Source of the DNA: Drechmeria coniospora
Taxonomy: Eukaryota; Ascomycota; Sordariomycetes; Hypocreales; Ophiocordycipitaceae
NCBI RefSeq assembly: GCF_001625195.1
Contig: NC_054389.1
Location: 4,708,520 to 4,772,519, forward strand
Length of the DNA: 64,000 bases
Direction of reading: 5' to 3'
Shown in pieces: positions 1-12,207 of the stretch. The translations under genes were made by a program, and so were the position numbers. How positions within the stretch are numbered: position 1 is the first letter of the stretch; each line of letters starts with the position of its first letter. The notes beneath the pieces were generated by a model, which was given only the letters and a program-made list of their open reading frames with translations, did not search any database and had not been told where the DNA came from.

Positions 1-898
1 GCGACCCTCGACGATGCGGCGGTGGCGGCGGAAAAGCGGCAAGATGGCGAGGAGAGCGACGACGGAGACGACGACGGCGGCGAGGAAGTAGAGGAAGGCC
101 GAGGTCTGGCCCCCTCGGGCGGCGGGGGAGGCCGATGAGACGGCGCTGTCGCTGTTGGGCGGAAACAGGACGACGGCGACCACCTGGGCGATGGCAGGGA
201 CGACACCGGCGACGCCTTGCCCGGCCATCAGGGCCTGCATGTACTCTGGACGGCGAAAGCTACCGGCAAAGGCGAAGGCGCCGTTCTGTATCAGCCCCGT
301 GGCCCAGGCGGAGCAGGCGACGATGGTGAGGAGGAAGGCGAGGTAGGCGCGGGGACTGGCATCGAGAAAGAGCTGGGTGGAGCAGGTGAGGAGGGCGAAG
401 AGGACGGAATTGGTGATGAGGGCGAGGCTGATGCGGAACGGATACGAGGCCGTGTGCTGGCTGTGGGCGAGAATGAGGATGGTGGTAAGGTTGGGCAAGG
501 TCGAGAGGGTGAGGATGGCGGATTGGAAGTTGGACGACACCCAGGCGTCGGCGGCGAAGCGGGAGGCAAAGTAGGGGGCGGCGGCGAGGAACATGTTCCT
601 GGGCGAGCATCAGCACGGCTTCGATCCAAAAGGCCAAAGGCCGGTCGAGCCAAAGACTGGTGGCGGAACAAAGGCCGGTTGGGGGACGGGGGACGGGGGA
701 CGGCGAAGGGGGATGGGGACAGTACCAGGCCCAGAGCATGGAGAGGCCGAGGAAGGCAAAGATGCCGTACTCGATGCGGGAAAAGGGCACGTCATGGCGG
801 TCGAGAACCAGCGAGGCCTCGAGGACGTCGCCTTCGTGCCCGGCATAGTTGTCGACACCGGCGAGGGGCTCATATTCGTCTCTGGCCGGCCGATCCAT
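1..898 (-). CDS. Equilibrative nucleoside transporter (ENT/FUN26 family), 3' part beyond window
   Basis: Membrane transporter moving nucleosides, probably across the vacuolar or plasma membrane. Two exons are visible, complement(<1..598, 726..898), joined by a 127-nt GT-AG intron (599..725). The splice restores the ENT signature WNMFLAAAPYF at the first transmembrane helix, directly after the exon 1 end FAFLGLSMLWAW. Exon 2 stays open to base 1 and encodes several hydrophobic helices plus the family-like segment GQGVAGVVPAIAQVVAVVLF. About 257 residues are visible, roughly half of a normal 420-480 residue ENT, so the C-terminal helices lie left of the window. The N-terminus is short and acidic, and the start at 898 is the only in-frame ATG before the first helix. 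Family assignment is firm from motif order. Substrate and membrane are inferred from family knowledge. Confidence 0.85.
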
Positions 899-3025
899 GT
901 CGCCGCGTTCTCGTCCGGATGATGAGGTGGGTGATGGCGACTTTCGAATGCGTCAGGTTGTTCAGGTGTTGGGTCGAAAGGTGAGCAGACGAGTCCCGCG
1001 CCGGGGAAGAGGCTCGCATCAGCTTAACGTTATGTGCATGACGTACCGCAGAGGGAAGGGTCGGAAGGGGGTCGTGCGTGGAAGTTATGGATGTGGTCGT
1101 GCGGTTGGGGAACGACGATGGCTCCGCTGGACGTTGATGTCGTCGGGGGCAGCGGATTATGGACATGCAGTGCAGTAGGGAGGTAGCAAGCAGGTACCCT
1201 CATACAGGTACCTGGTATAGTTGGCAGGCTAGTAGGTCACAGGCGTTATCGACAGAGGAACGCGTGTATGTTCGGAACTTGGCAAGGCATCCAACCCGTA
1301 TGCTTGCCCATGCGTTGTCGTTTGCGTTCCTCTCATCTCGTGCCCGCCAGGGGGGTGCAAGAGCAAGCATTTATTCCGACAGGTCCAAGCGAGAGATGGT
1401 AGTAGTATTGGCCATGTGACTATGACGCTGCAAGTAGCATCCAAGTAACGCTAGCTGTAGGTCCTGGAAGTACAACCACTTGGCTGGAAGTACTCCGTAA
1501 TTAATGACAGGTGCTGTAAGACAGGCCAGTACGGAATACAAGTATTAACCACAGTAATAATACGGAGTACAGTACGTAAGTAACTGCACGCACTTGTACG
1601 GAGTAAGTACACGTGAGTACTTGTACTTGTAAGCAAGTAAGTACTTAGGCACAAGATATGGAGGGACCCTCCTCCTCCCCCCACTCGTCGACCTGTTGAT
1701 TGCCACAGTGCCAAGGCAGAGCCGCCTAAAAATAAGCATTCACGGTCAGCACGAAGCATGACATCACAGGGCCTGTGTCTAACCCTCGCCTAGGCAGGCA
1801 GATGGGCAGGATGGGGGGACCGGGCGAAGCATACATGCACTTGTATGCGTAGCGGAGCTTGAATATTGACAGCTGTGGCAGGTGATGAAAGGCTAAAGTG
1901 AGGAACTGGCGCAATGTTTGTTTGAGGTGCACGGAGCATCACTCCGTGCTGGCTCGACGTGTAAGTAAGTACCACATATACTAGTACTAGTACATGTAAG
2001 TACAGAGCGCTTGAGAGAAGCTCCAATGATCGAGCTGGTCCGATCGAATGGATGGTCCTCCCTCGCTCATCCCGCTGAGGAGCACCCGAATCGACAGTGA
2101 TGGGACAGTCGGAAATAATCGGCATTAGTGGGGCGCCTCACACACTGGAGAGGTTGCCGCTGAGATCCGCCTGTCGTGTCTCTCGCTGCGAGCATAGCCG
2201 TCTAGTGTCCACGATGCTGCGTCCTCCCCTCGGCCAATCTCGATGGAAAGGCGGCAATGATGTTGTGTGCCAAAGTAAAATGCTGAGTCATTTTCATCGC
2301 AAGACACCCACCTCGCGCATCATCCTGTACAGGCACAAGTGCATGTACTCCAAGGGAGGCATTCATCTCTCTCGCCAAGCAGGCTACTTTACAGTTCGTG
2401 AGTACTACTTACTTAAGTACACTGCATTATCACATGGTACTGCATGGCACAATAGCCTACAGGGACTCCAAATACTGTCACTTGTACTGACATTCTTTAC
2501 TCCGTATACTATTAGTAGGTAGGTAGTATAAATTAATACTGTACAATGCAAGTGCTCCGTACGGAGTGCAGCATCTAGTACGCAAGTCCACCAACCAACC
2601 AACTACTTAGGTACCTTAGTAGGTACCTCGCATGTATTGTAACTTACTGGCGCTCGGTTGTACTTGTACCGACGGTAATCCACGGCTGCCTCCGCAACGC
2701 TTGTTCATTGTTTAGTCCAAGTCACGACGCGCATCACCGCTCCATCTCCACCTCACATCTACTGTACTTACTTACGTACAATACAACTACTTGCCTCTAC
2801 TCGTACACCTACAACTAACCTCCGCCCCTTGCCTCCACCTCCTCGCCTCCACCTCCCTCCTCGCCTCCACCTCCCTCCTTGCCTCCACCTCACTCCGTAC
2901 CTCCTCCCTACGACCGATCCTACCGCGCCGTACCGTAGACGTCGCCCGTCCTCCCTCATCGCCTCGGCACGCCCAAGCATGGCTGTCGGGCCGGCATTGC
3001 CAAGGCGGGGAGAAAACTCCTGCCA
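899..3025. other. Intergenic, divergent promoters of the transporter and HET gene
   Basis: No supported gene. It holds scattered TACGGAGTA/TACTCCGTA motifs (1491, 1561, 1597, 2498) and many GTACTTGTAC-like short words. The end nearest the HET gene is pyrimidine-rich with a small tandem repeat. Short open frames here have no recognisable family or coding bias. Confidence 0.6.
2826..2893. repeat. CT-rich minisatellite in the HET gene leader
   Basis: About four imperfect copies of a 17-18 nt unit (core CTCGCCTCCACCTCCCT) lie about 130-200 nt upstream of the first HET ATG. It is probably promoter or 5' UTR sequence; pyrimidine-rich leaders are common in filamentous fungi. Confidence 0.6.
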
Positions 3026-5014
3026 TTGAGAGCAGCACGTGCGCACGCTTCATCAAAGGTCGGCACGATGCCCGAGTCCCCACGAGCGCGAGATGGCGAT
3101 CCGCCGTCGCAGGCCAAGAAGCAAAGCCTCGCCAGCCGCCTCCTCGGGAGCCTCGGTCAGGGGCGCAAGGACGCGGCCGGTTCGGGTCTCAACCGCGCAT
3201 CCTCGACGGCGAGCCAATCTCCCATCCCCCGAATGAGGGAGTGGCTCGACAGCTGCAACTCGGAGCACGGCAGCCACTGCAGCGGTACCGACCCGCTGCC
3301 GACCTGGCGGCCCGTCTTCCTCGTCGACGCCGTCGACGGCTGCCTCGTGCGGGCGAAGCCGAGCGACAGGTACACCGCCCTGAGCTACGTCTGGGGCATC
3401 CCGCCGCAGCGGTACGCCCCGGGCTCCGTCGCCGAGCTCCTCGCGAGCAACGTCGACGCCTTCCTCCAGCAGCTGCCCGACACGGCCGTCCCGAGGACCT
3501 TTCTCGACGCCATCTGGCTCTCCAGGAAGCTCGGCATCCGCCACATCTGGATCGACAGGCTCTGCGTCGTCCAGGACGACGCCGACGCCAAGATCGACCA
3601 CGCCCAGCACATGGCCTACGTCTTCGCCAACGCCTACCTCACCATCGTCGCCGCCCACGGCGACGTCGCCACCGGCCTCCTGCCGCTGGACCCGCGACGC
3701 CCCGTTCGGAACCCCCGCGCCGGCACGAACGAGCACGATGAGCTCCTGCTCGCCTCCAAGTGGTCCGCCCGGGCTTGGACCCTCCAGGAGCTCCTGTACT
3801 CGCGCCGCGCCATCTTCTTCTTCGAAGACACCATCACCTGGGAGTGCCACTGCGACGGCTGGCAGGGCCCCGCCGCCGCCGCCGGTGCCAAGGCCCCGCG
3901 CGGCAAGCGTGGCGCCTGCGCGAACAGCACCTCGACGGCCCTGCTTGGCTATCGGCACGCGCCCTGGCCCGATCTCGACGAGTTCGCCCGCATCGCCATC
4001 GACTACAGCACGAGGAAGGTGACCTTTGTCGACGATTCGCTGCCCGCCTTCGAAGGCATCTCCCGTCTTCTCTCCAACGTCTTCGCCGGCGGCGTCGTCT
4101 ACGGCATGCCCCTCGTCTTCCTCGACGCCGCCCTGCTCTGGAAGCCGCAGGCGACGATCCGGCGGAGGGCCCTTTCGCGTCCGCCCTTCCTGCCGTCCTG
4201 GTCCTGGATGGGCTGGTGGTTCGACGGCGTGCCCGTCGACCTGACGCTCTGGAGGGCCGCCGCCGACTTCGTCGAGGAGACGGTGGCGACGAGACGGGCT
4301 TCCAAACGCTTTCAGCCGACCCATTCCTTCCGCCTCAAACCGACGGTGACCTGGCATCTCACCGACCGGGCCAACACCGTCGCCGTCGACAACGCCGGTT
4401 TTCGGTACCGCGAGCTGAGGTCGCGCAAGAACCTCGACGCGCCCCTGCCGCCCGGCTGGTCTCGTACCGGGTCCGGATCCCGCTTCAGCCACGACAGCGA
4501 CGAATCGACCGTCTTCAAGTACCCCGTTCCCGTCCTCGACCCGCTCGGCAGCGGCGGCTTCGCCCCGGGACAGCCCCCTCGTCCTTTGCCCGGGCCCTTG
4601 CTCGCTTTCCGGACGGCCTTTGCCTTTTTCGACGTCGACTACGCCATCTCCTTGAACCCCAAGGACAAGGCCAACCCGCCCGTCGCCGTCGGCAACATCT
4701 GGAGCCGAAAGGACAAGTGGATCGGCGAGTTCAGGGCCCACGACGGATGGCTCGGCGTGCAGTCGTCCAACTACGGAGGGGACGAGAAGCTCGAGTTCAT
4801 CGCCATCTCGACCGCCAGCGAGCGCCGCGGCTCGTACGTCTTCAGCCTCGAAAAGTTTGAGGAAAACATGAACTCGGATGAGAAGATAGACATTGTGAAT
4901 GTCATGTGGATCGAGCGCATCTCCGGCATAGCCTACCGCCGTGGAATTGGCCACATTCTGCACAAGGCCTGGGATGCGGAAGCGACGGATGAAGTGGATA
5001 TTTTACTGGGGTAA
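3026..5014 (+). CDS. HET-domain (heterokaryon incompatibility) protein
   Basis: Single-exon gene of 662 residues, or 648 if the second ATG at 3068 is used; the sequence does not decide. The HET domain spans about residues 116-275. Its signature blocks appear in order: YTALSYVWG, then LDAIWLSRKLGIRHIWID with LCVVQDD, then MAYVFANAYLTIVAAHG, then the block with SARAWTLQELLYSRR. A WLDSCNSEHGSHC segment before the domain matches the usual lead-in. The remaining C-terminal part has no motif I recognise and no NACHT, ankyrin or WD repeats. HET proteins act in non-self recognition and trigger growth arrest or cell death on incompatible fusion. Many HET-domain genes have no known partner, and none is adjacent here. 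The gene stands alone between long spacers. Confidence 0.9.
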   Translation: MRAARAHASSKVGTMPESPRARDGDPPSQAKKQSLASRLLGSLGQGRKDAAGSGLNRASSTASQSPIPRMREWLDSCNSEHGSHCSGTDPLPTWRPVFLVDAVDGCLVRAKPSDRYTALSYVWGIPPQRYAPGSVAELLASNVDAFLQQLPDTAVPRTFLDAIWLSRKLGIRHIWIDRLCVVQDDADAKIDHAQHMAYVFANAYLTIVAAHGDVATGLLPLDPRRPVRNPRAGTNEHDELLLASKWSARAWTLQELLYSRRAIFFFEDTITWECHCDGWQGPAAAAGAKAPRGKRGACANSTSTALLGYRHAPWPDLDEFARIAIDYSTRKVTFVDDSLPAFEGISRLLSNVFAGGVVYGMPLVFLDAALLWKPQATIRRRALSRPPFLPSWSWMGWWFDGVPVDLTLWRAAADFVEETVATRRASKRFQPTHSFRLKPTVTWHLTDRANTVAVDNAGFRYRELRSRKNLDAPLPPGWSRTGSGSRFSHDSDESTVFKYPVPVLDPLGSGGFAPGQPPRPLPGPLLAFRTAFAFFDVDYAISLNPKDKANPPVAVGNIWSRKDKWIGEFRAHDGWLGVQSSNYGGDEKLEFIAISTASERRGSYVFSLEKFEENMNSDEKIDIVNVMWIERISGIAYRRGIGHILHKAWDAEATDEVDILLG

Positions 5015-7520
5015 GGGCCGCTCACCGTAGTGCCCGAAAAACGGCTTTATTCTATTACCAACCTCGAATGGATGAACAATCGAATCAATTCCCCAATTGC
5101 ATCTTCAACACTCGAGGCCGGGAGCATGTCGTATAGCTGCAGATGCGGCAGCTTGTGGCCAACGCCCCCCTGCTAGTATAGGGTAGATCTCTCCGCTGGC
5201 GCGAACGAGGTACGACGACGAACGGGACAAATGGACGAAGAAACCAGTTGTGATACGCACGCAGGAGTAGGGTGCTCGTGCGCGCCTTCTCGCTCACCAT
5301 GGAGGGTGCTCGTGCAAGCATGGGTGGTTTCCTACGGGCGGGCCATTTCATTCATTCATCCTCATGGTGATACCGCACTCCGTGTCGCCGAAAGGCTGTC
5401 CACGGATTAGGTACACATGCGGTAATACAAGCGCATCTTCTCGTGCAGGTCAGGCACCGGTCATCTAGTAGCCACCCAGAATCAATCGTATAACACCATG
5501 TAATCATTTCGCGACCCGATAGGCCGGCATCAGCGACCGGAGAAACTCAGAAATGGTCCAACCATGCGCCTGTGGGCATACAGACATCGCCGAGTCGTTT
5601 AGGGCAACACAGGAATTGAAAGGCTGCGATCCTGCCCTTTCACTAGCATTGAGTGTGGCAGAACTACACCGTACCCTGTAACCTTCTGGGGGCAGGAGCA
5701 TGCTGAAGGTGGAAGATCAGGCGAGGGGACGCAGGAAGCAGGAGCGCAGTTTGGAGCCGGCTATAGGCAGGAGCTCGCCCCCCGAGTGCAAAGGTGAATA
5801 CTTCATTATTCCTCAGGCAAAAGACAACTCTGCACCACCACGGTACGGCGGTCCAGCATTGGCCGACTGTTCGTTGACTATGCTCCGTACATCATGGCCG
5901 ATTCATCACCACACTTTGATGTCGGGTAGCGTTGTATCGAATCGGTTAGAAACCAGACACCTCGAATCGGAAGGTCGTATTGCCGTGAGTAACGGATTCT
6001 CTACTCCCGGCAAGGCATGATATGAAATCCTAAATGCCGGTAGACGGGAACGGGAACCGCACGGCTCGACCGACCCAGAACACATCGTTGTGCACGAAAG
6101 AGTGCGGACCTGGGATCCCATCAGTGTCATCGCACACATCACAGACGAGTTGGCACAAGACCACCCGGACATTCCAGAGGAATGGGAAGAAATTCGTCGC
6201 AAGCCATTCGTCATATGTCGATGCGTATCGGTATGGCATGGGCATTTCCATGAATCGCCACCCGGCCGGACTCGACAACGCCAGAGGTAGCCGACTTGTT
6301 CCGTCGGTGGAACGAGACTAGGTCGTGCCAAGGACAACCCGTATCATTCGACGTGCGACCAGCAGGAGCCTGCGCAATAATAATGCATGTGCATACGGGC
6401 CTATAAATCCCCCCCCCGCCGTGATGGGCAGAGAGGGAGGGAGGGCAGCGCTGGGATGATTACTCGTCGACTTTATGTCTTCAACCATTCCGTGTCAGTC
6501 CGCTCCGCCACGCACATGGACGTGTGCACCACGCAGACGGCCCAGCAGAGCCCGCGTCGACGTTCATCACAATGCACGCCCGATCTTCATCCGATGAGCA
6601 ACTGTGTTGGCCAATGAACGAATGTGAGCAAGCGCTGACACCATTGCCAGCTTGCTCCCTCACCTCGCGTCGTCACAAACCAAGCAGCGGCCGACGAGCT
6701 CGCAGAGTTCTTTCTTTCCGGCTGCTGTGCTTGTACGAGTACAAGAATGAGCGATCCGGCGTCCATGCATGCGTATACGAGGCCGAGGTCCAATCAAGCC
6801 CGAGGTATTATCATTGTCATCCTAGAGACATCGCCGATGCGGCGTCCACCCTCCTCCATGCGACCTGACTTGGCACCCCCCAAACTTGACGCACATCCAT
6901 GCATGTATGTAATACGTTTCCCGCACCACCTGGATTCCACCATGTGCATGCATGTACATGTACGGACGTGGAAGGTGCATAGCCCCTCAGTCGTGCTCTA
7001 CATCTACACGCAAGAAAGAGTTTTAATAAGCAACGCATCGCTTGCAAGTGCTTTTGTGCTAATTATGGCAACATCTAGACGGAATTTGAAAGCAATGACA
7101 ACCCTGCCCGACTCGAATGCTGTTGCCGAGGCCAGTGGCCCTATCCACCGATGTCCTTGTCTTCGTCTCCATGCATCTCTATGCTGGCAGATGCCGTGAT
7201 GGAGAGCAGCGAGTGGCGCAGTTCTCCTCACCCCGACGCCCTATGGGTGATGGGATGCATCTTTCATTCGTGCTACGATGCCCAAGATCCTGTTCATGGT
7301 GCGCCGCATGCGATGATGCCTGTCTGTGTGTAAGACACCCGAGAACGCAAGACACTGTCATGCACGGAGTAGTTGAGTGCCTATCATCCAGGCACAGACG
7401 CAGATAAAAGAACGGCCGCCCCTCGCCCCCCGTCTTGCTGGCCACCATTCCGACTCGGCTCCTGCACTGAGCGGAACTCATCGGCGCCAGCAGTACTCCG
7501 CACAAGACCGTCAGTTCACC
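5015..7520. other. Intergenic spacer between HET gene and catalase
   Basis: No supported gene in 2.5 kb. Short open frames on both strands (for example around 5.9-6.3 and 6.5-7.2 kb) are not conserved-looking and overlap one another. There is a C-run at about 6410. The last few hundred bases are presumably the catalase promoter. Confidence 0.6.
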
Positions 7521-10049
7521 ATGGTGCGACCGAAGCTCGCTGCCCTTTTCCTGGCCATTGTCGCCCTTGCCAACGGGCAGTGTCCCTTTGCCGAAAATCT
7601 CGTCGCCAGATCGGATGAGGAAGTTACTTCTCGACGCCATCTGGCTCAGTATGACGTCGACGATAGCGAGGGGTACCTCACCTCTGATGTTGGCGGTCCC
7701 ATCGAAGACCAGAATAGCCTCAAGGCCGGTGAACGGGGGTCCGTTCTCCTGGAAGACTTTATTTTCCGACAGAAGATCACCCACTTCGACCACGAGAGAG
7801 TACGATGGCCCCCGTATTCATGCTATACGTGACTTAAATTGCCCCTTAGGTCCCCGAGCGAGCTGTTCATGCACGCGGCGCCGGTGCGTACGGCACCTTT
7901 ACGAGCTACGATGACTTCAGCAACATCACCGCCGCCTCCTTCCTGAGTTCGAAGGGAAAGAAGACACCGACCTTTGTCCGCTTCTCGACGGTAGCTGGCT
8001 CCCGCGGCAGTGCCGACACGGCCCGCGATGTCCATGGTTTTGCCACCAGGCTGTATGTCCTCTTCTTCAAACTTCCTCGTTCCCTGCCTGCTCCTGTCCG
8101 CTTCTGAACAGCCCGGAACAGCTTCACCGACGAGGGAAACTTCGACATTGTCGGCAACAACATTCCCGTCTTCTTCATCCAGGACGCCATTCAGTTTCCC
8201 GACCTCATCCACTCCGTCAAGCCCAGATCCGACAACGAGATCCCCCAGGCCGCCACCGCCCACGACTCCGCCTGGGACTTTTTCACTCAGGAGACGTCGA
8301 CCATGCACACTCTGTTCTGGGCCATGGCTGGATACGGCATCCCTAGAAGCTTCAGGCACATGGTGCGTCTCGGCTTCCCCCTCCAGAGAGCCGCCACCGC
8401 CGCATGCCTTCTAACAGGAGACCAGGACGGCTTCGGCGTCCACACCTTCCGATTCGTCAACAACGACGGCCAGACGAAGCTCATCAAGTGGCACTGGAAG
8501 ACGAAGCAGGGCAAGGCAAGCCTGGTGTGGGACGAGGCCCAGCATGTCGCCGGCAAGAACGCCGACTTTCATCGGCAGGACCTCTTTGACGCCATCGAGT
8601 CGGCCAACTATCCCGAGTGGGAGCTGAACGTGCAGATGATCGAAGAAGAGGACGCCCTCGCATTTGGCTTCGACGTCATGGACCCGACAAAGATCATCCC
8701 CGAAGAGCTCGCGCCACTGCGCAAAGTGGGCGTCATGAGGTTGGACGCCAATCCCGTCAACTACTTCGCCGAGACGGAGCAGATCATGGTAAGATGCCGT
8801 TGGAGGAGATGCATCTCCATGTAGCATCCCCATCGGAGAACGGAGACAAGGCCAACTCGTTGAACAGTTCCAACCCGGCCACATTGTGCGCGGCATCGAC
8901 TTTACCGAAGACCCTCTGCTACAGGGTCGCGTCTTCTCCTATCTCGATACGCAGCTCAACCGGCACGGCGGCCCCAACTTTGAGCAGCTGCCCATCAACC
9001 GACCGTTGGGAAAGATTCACAACAACAATCGCGACGGTGCTGGCCAAAACATGATCCACAAGAACACGGCCCCTTGTAAGAGCCTACGTCCAAAACCACC
9101 ACCCACACCGACACCCACAGCACACCAACACCGGCGGCTACAGCACACCTGCATGCCTTGAGTGGGCAGTTCTCTATGCTGACATGCGCCAGACTCACCC
9201 AACACGTTGAACAAGGGCTTCCCGAAGCAGGCCAACCAATCTGCGGGCAAAGGTTTCTTCACCGCGCCTCGTCGCTCGGTCCAAGGACACCTCGGCCGCC
9301 GACGGAGCCCGACCTTTTCTGACCATTGGAGTCAACCCCGTCTGTTCTACAACTCGTTGACAAAAGTCGAGCAGCAGTTTCTCATCGACGCCATCCGCTT
9401 CGAGACGAGCCAGATCGATGCCGCCCTGCAGCGGAGGGTGCTGGCGCAGCTCAACAAGATCAGCCACGACGTCGCCGTCCGCGTCGGTAGGGCCTTGGGC
9501 TTGGAGGCCCCCGCAGCGGATCCCGAGTACTACCACGGCAACAGGACGACGGGCATCACCATCTTTGGGGAGATGCTTCCCACCATTGCCGGCATGAGGG
9601 TCGGCGTGCTGGCGTCGACAGAGTTCAAAGAGACCATCTCGCAGGCCACAGCGCTGAGAGACGCCCTCAGGGCCGACAAGGTCGACGTCCTCACCGTCGC
9701 CGAGACTCTCGCCGACGGCGTGGACAGAACGTACTCGGGTGCCGACGCCGCCGGCTTCGATGCCATCGTCGTCGCCGCTGGTTCCGAGACGCTGTTCGAT
9801 GGCCGCCGGAAGAAGTCGACGCTGTACCCGCCCGGACGACCGCTCCAGATGCTCATGGACGGGTACGGCTGGGGCAAGCCGGTTGGCTTCCTTGGCCGCG
9901 CGGACGAGGCGTCGACGGCCGCTGGAGTCACCGGCGGACCGGGTGTCTACAGGCGCGCCGGCCAGGACATTGCCGGTATGGCCAAGGACCTGCGTGAGGG
10001 GCTGGCCGTGTTCAAGTTTACAGACAGGTTCCCGACGGATGATGAATGA
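7521..10049 (+). CDS. Secreted large-subunit catalase
   Basis: Haem catalase (2 H2O2 to O2 and water) of the large-subunit clade, about 716 residues. Exons are 7521..7799, 7850..8052, 8122..8362, 8426..8788, 8868..9075 and 9193..10049, and all phases agree. It begins with a signal peptide ([20 protein letters not shown]), so it is probably exported or wall-bound. Family blocks in order: [20 protein letters not shown] with the catalytic His, [17 protein letters not shown] with the catalytic Asn, [20 protein letters not shown], and [18 protein letters not shown] with the haem-ligand Tyr. The last exon carries the flavodoxin-like C-terminal domain ([12 protein letters not shown] onward) typical of this clade. 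Intron 3 (8363..8425) is 63 nt and stop-free, so an unspliced transcript would stay in frame. The product probably protects against oxidative stress, including host-derived peroxide in a pathogen; that role is inferred. Confidence 0.93.
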
Positions 10050-11430
10050 ACATGTGAATGAACGAGAGGGTGAATGAGCCGATCTTATTCTTCGTCACGG
10101 CGCGACGCCGCAAGGGCTTTCATTTCTTGGGTGCAGTTGGCAATTGATGCAGTTGAAGGGTGCAAGTCTACGCTCGCCCCGGACCATGTGGACCGGACGG
10201 CGATGGCTACATACCATCCATCTACTTGCATGATGGTTCAACGCCCACAAACGATACGTTGGCAACGTTTGACAACCAATGGGAGTGAAACTGCATTTCC
10301 CTCCTGGCAGTTCGCGAGCATTCATCCCGCATGGCACCCGCACATGTACTGGTCCAAGAACGTGTGATAGGATCGTTCAACGATCGTGCATGGCGCGTTG
10401 GCAACATTCGACTACGAAGGGGAGTTGCCGCTGCTTTCCCTCGCTCTCAGCTCGAGGGCACTCCATCCATATCCCTCCCAGCCACACACTCTCCGGCTGC
10501 GAGGGTGGTCATCGTTGCGGACTTGTGCTCCGCTCCGCCACGATATTGCTAGAGGCCGACCACAAAGCGAAGGAATACTGCAGATGTGAGCACAAGTTCC
10601 TGTGCACTGTACTCGTATGTGTGGAGCATGACGTCGTATCGTCTCATGTCTGGACGAGGACAGCCACTGTCCGGCATCAGTGTGTTCGGCATAGTAGACG
10701 GAGTACTCCGTACCTTAAACGTACATGTCAGTTGCCTGCGAGTGAAGTGCGTCGGTTGAATGATGCATGAATACAGATACCGTAGTCCAAACTCCGTGCG
10801 GGCTTCGCACTAGCAGCTTCCAGCTAGTGCCATTGTTCCCCTGGAACTAAGCACATGCCTGCTGCAGTAGGGACAGTGCGACGCACTGATGGGTGACCCC
10901 TTGACAGCGGCTGATGTACCCGTATTTTCGTACGCTTACCGGACTTGCACTGTAAGTACAGGCAAAGCTGCGAACCGGTACGTGGTAGTAATAACACGGG
11001 AAAGTTAACCTGCCTCGGATGTACTCCATACTTGTACTCCGTGCCTGTACTAAGTAAGGGCTTGCAAGTGCATCTTGCAAGTGCTTGCACGAGTTCGTTG
11101 TGGCTGTGGCTGTGGTCGAAGCAAATGAATGGCTGATTAACGGGTCAGTTACGTTACGCTAACCGTCTCGAGCCGGCTGCCCCACACCGCGTGCGGCGAA
11201 AGGATCGCGACGACAAGGACAAGTCAGACCCTTTTCTGGAAGCGGCCAACAGTGCAACCAGGCACGACACATTCTCTTTGCCCCTCGCCTTCCTGTGACC
11301 ACTTTTCTTCTATTACTGCTTGCCTTTCGAGTCCGTCGCCACCGCCGTCGCCCTCCTGTTGGGATCGAAACACTTTCGGATAAAGCATTCGCTTCCTCCC
11401 CCCCCCCTCTCCCCCCTCTTCCCGTCGACG
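10050..11430. other. Intergenic spacer between catalase and RER1
   Basis: No supported gene. It contains TACGGAGTA-family motifs near 10.70 and 11.03 kb. A C-rich run lies just before the RER1 start (about 11398-11410). Short open frames have no recognisable product. Confidence 0.6.
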
Positions 11431-12207
11431 ATGGAAGCGCCCGAGCAGGAACAGACCCCCTTCGCGGCCGTCACAGCCCACACGTCGAAGCTGCAGAGGG
11501 TATGGACGACTTCTCCGACCGACGAACTGGCGGACAGAACCGTTTGGTTGCTGACGTGACATGGCGCCAAAGCATTACCAGGCACTCCTCGACCAGTCGA
11601 CCCCCCATGTGCTCTACCGATGGGTCGGCACCGGCGTCACCCTCGTCCTCTTCTTCATTCGCATTCTCCTCTTGCAAGGATGGTACATCGGTACGTTTCC
11701 GCCCCTCGGAACCTTCGTCCCTGTCGCTTATCCGTCGAGACAGTCGCCTACGCGCTCGGAATCTACCTGCTCAACCTCTTCCTCGCCTTCCTGCAACCCA
11801 AGTTTGACCCGTCCAACGACGCCATCGACACGGAGATGGAGGATGGCGCCGTCGGCACCCTCCCCACCAAGAGCGACGAGGAGTTCAAGCCCTTCATCCG
11901 CCGCCTTCCCGAGTTCAAGTTCTGGTACTGGGCCACGAGGGCCGTCACCGTCTCCTTCTTCTGCACCTTTTTCGAGCTCTTCAACGTGCCCGTCTTCTGG
12001 CCCGTTCTGGTCATGTACTGGCTGATTCTCTTCGTCCTGACGAGTAGGTCCATCCATTCTTCCTTTTCATTCGTAACCTACCCTCGACTGACCTCCTCTC
12101 CCTCTCCTTCTCTTGTTGCAGTGCGAAAGCAGATTCAGCACATGGTCAAGTACCGCTACGTGCCCTTCACCATCGGCAAGAAGAGCTACCGGAAGGACAA
12201 CTCGTAA
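11431..12207 (+). CDS. RER1: RER1, Golgi-to-ER retrieval receptor
   Basis: Small Golgi membrane protein that recognises transmembrane segments of escaped ER residents and returns them in COPI vesicles. Four exons (11431..11499, 11573..11690, 11744..12043, 12122..12207) give 190 residues, close to the 188 of the yeast protein. Family segments visible are [46 protein letters not shown] and [14 protein letters not shown]. Two pairs of hydrophobic stretches give the expected four-helix topology with both ends cytosolic. The start at 11431 opens with an acidic N-terminus as in homologues. The splice at 12043/12122 creates the Met of TMRKQIQHM. No internal anomaly was noticed. Confidence 0.95.

Noticed and set aside
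3053..4963. 636-codon open frame antisense to the HET gene
   Set aside because: It is a GC-driven mirror of the real gene, with no family motif.
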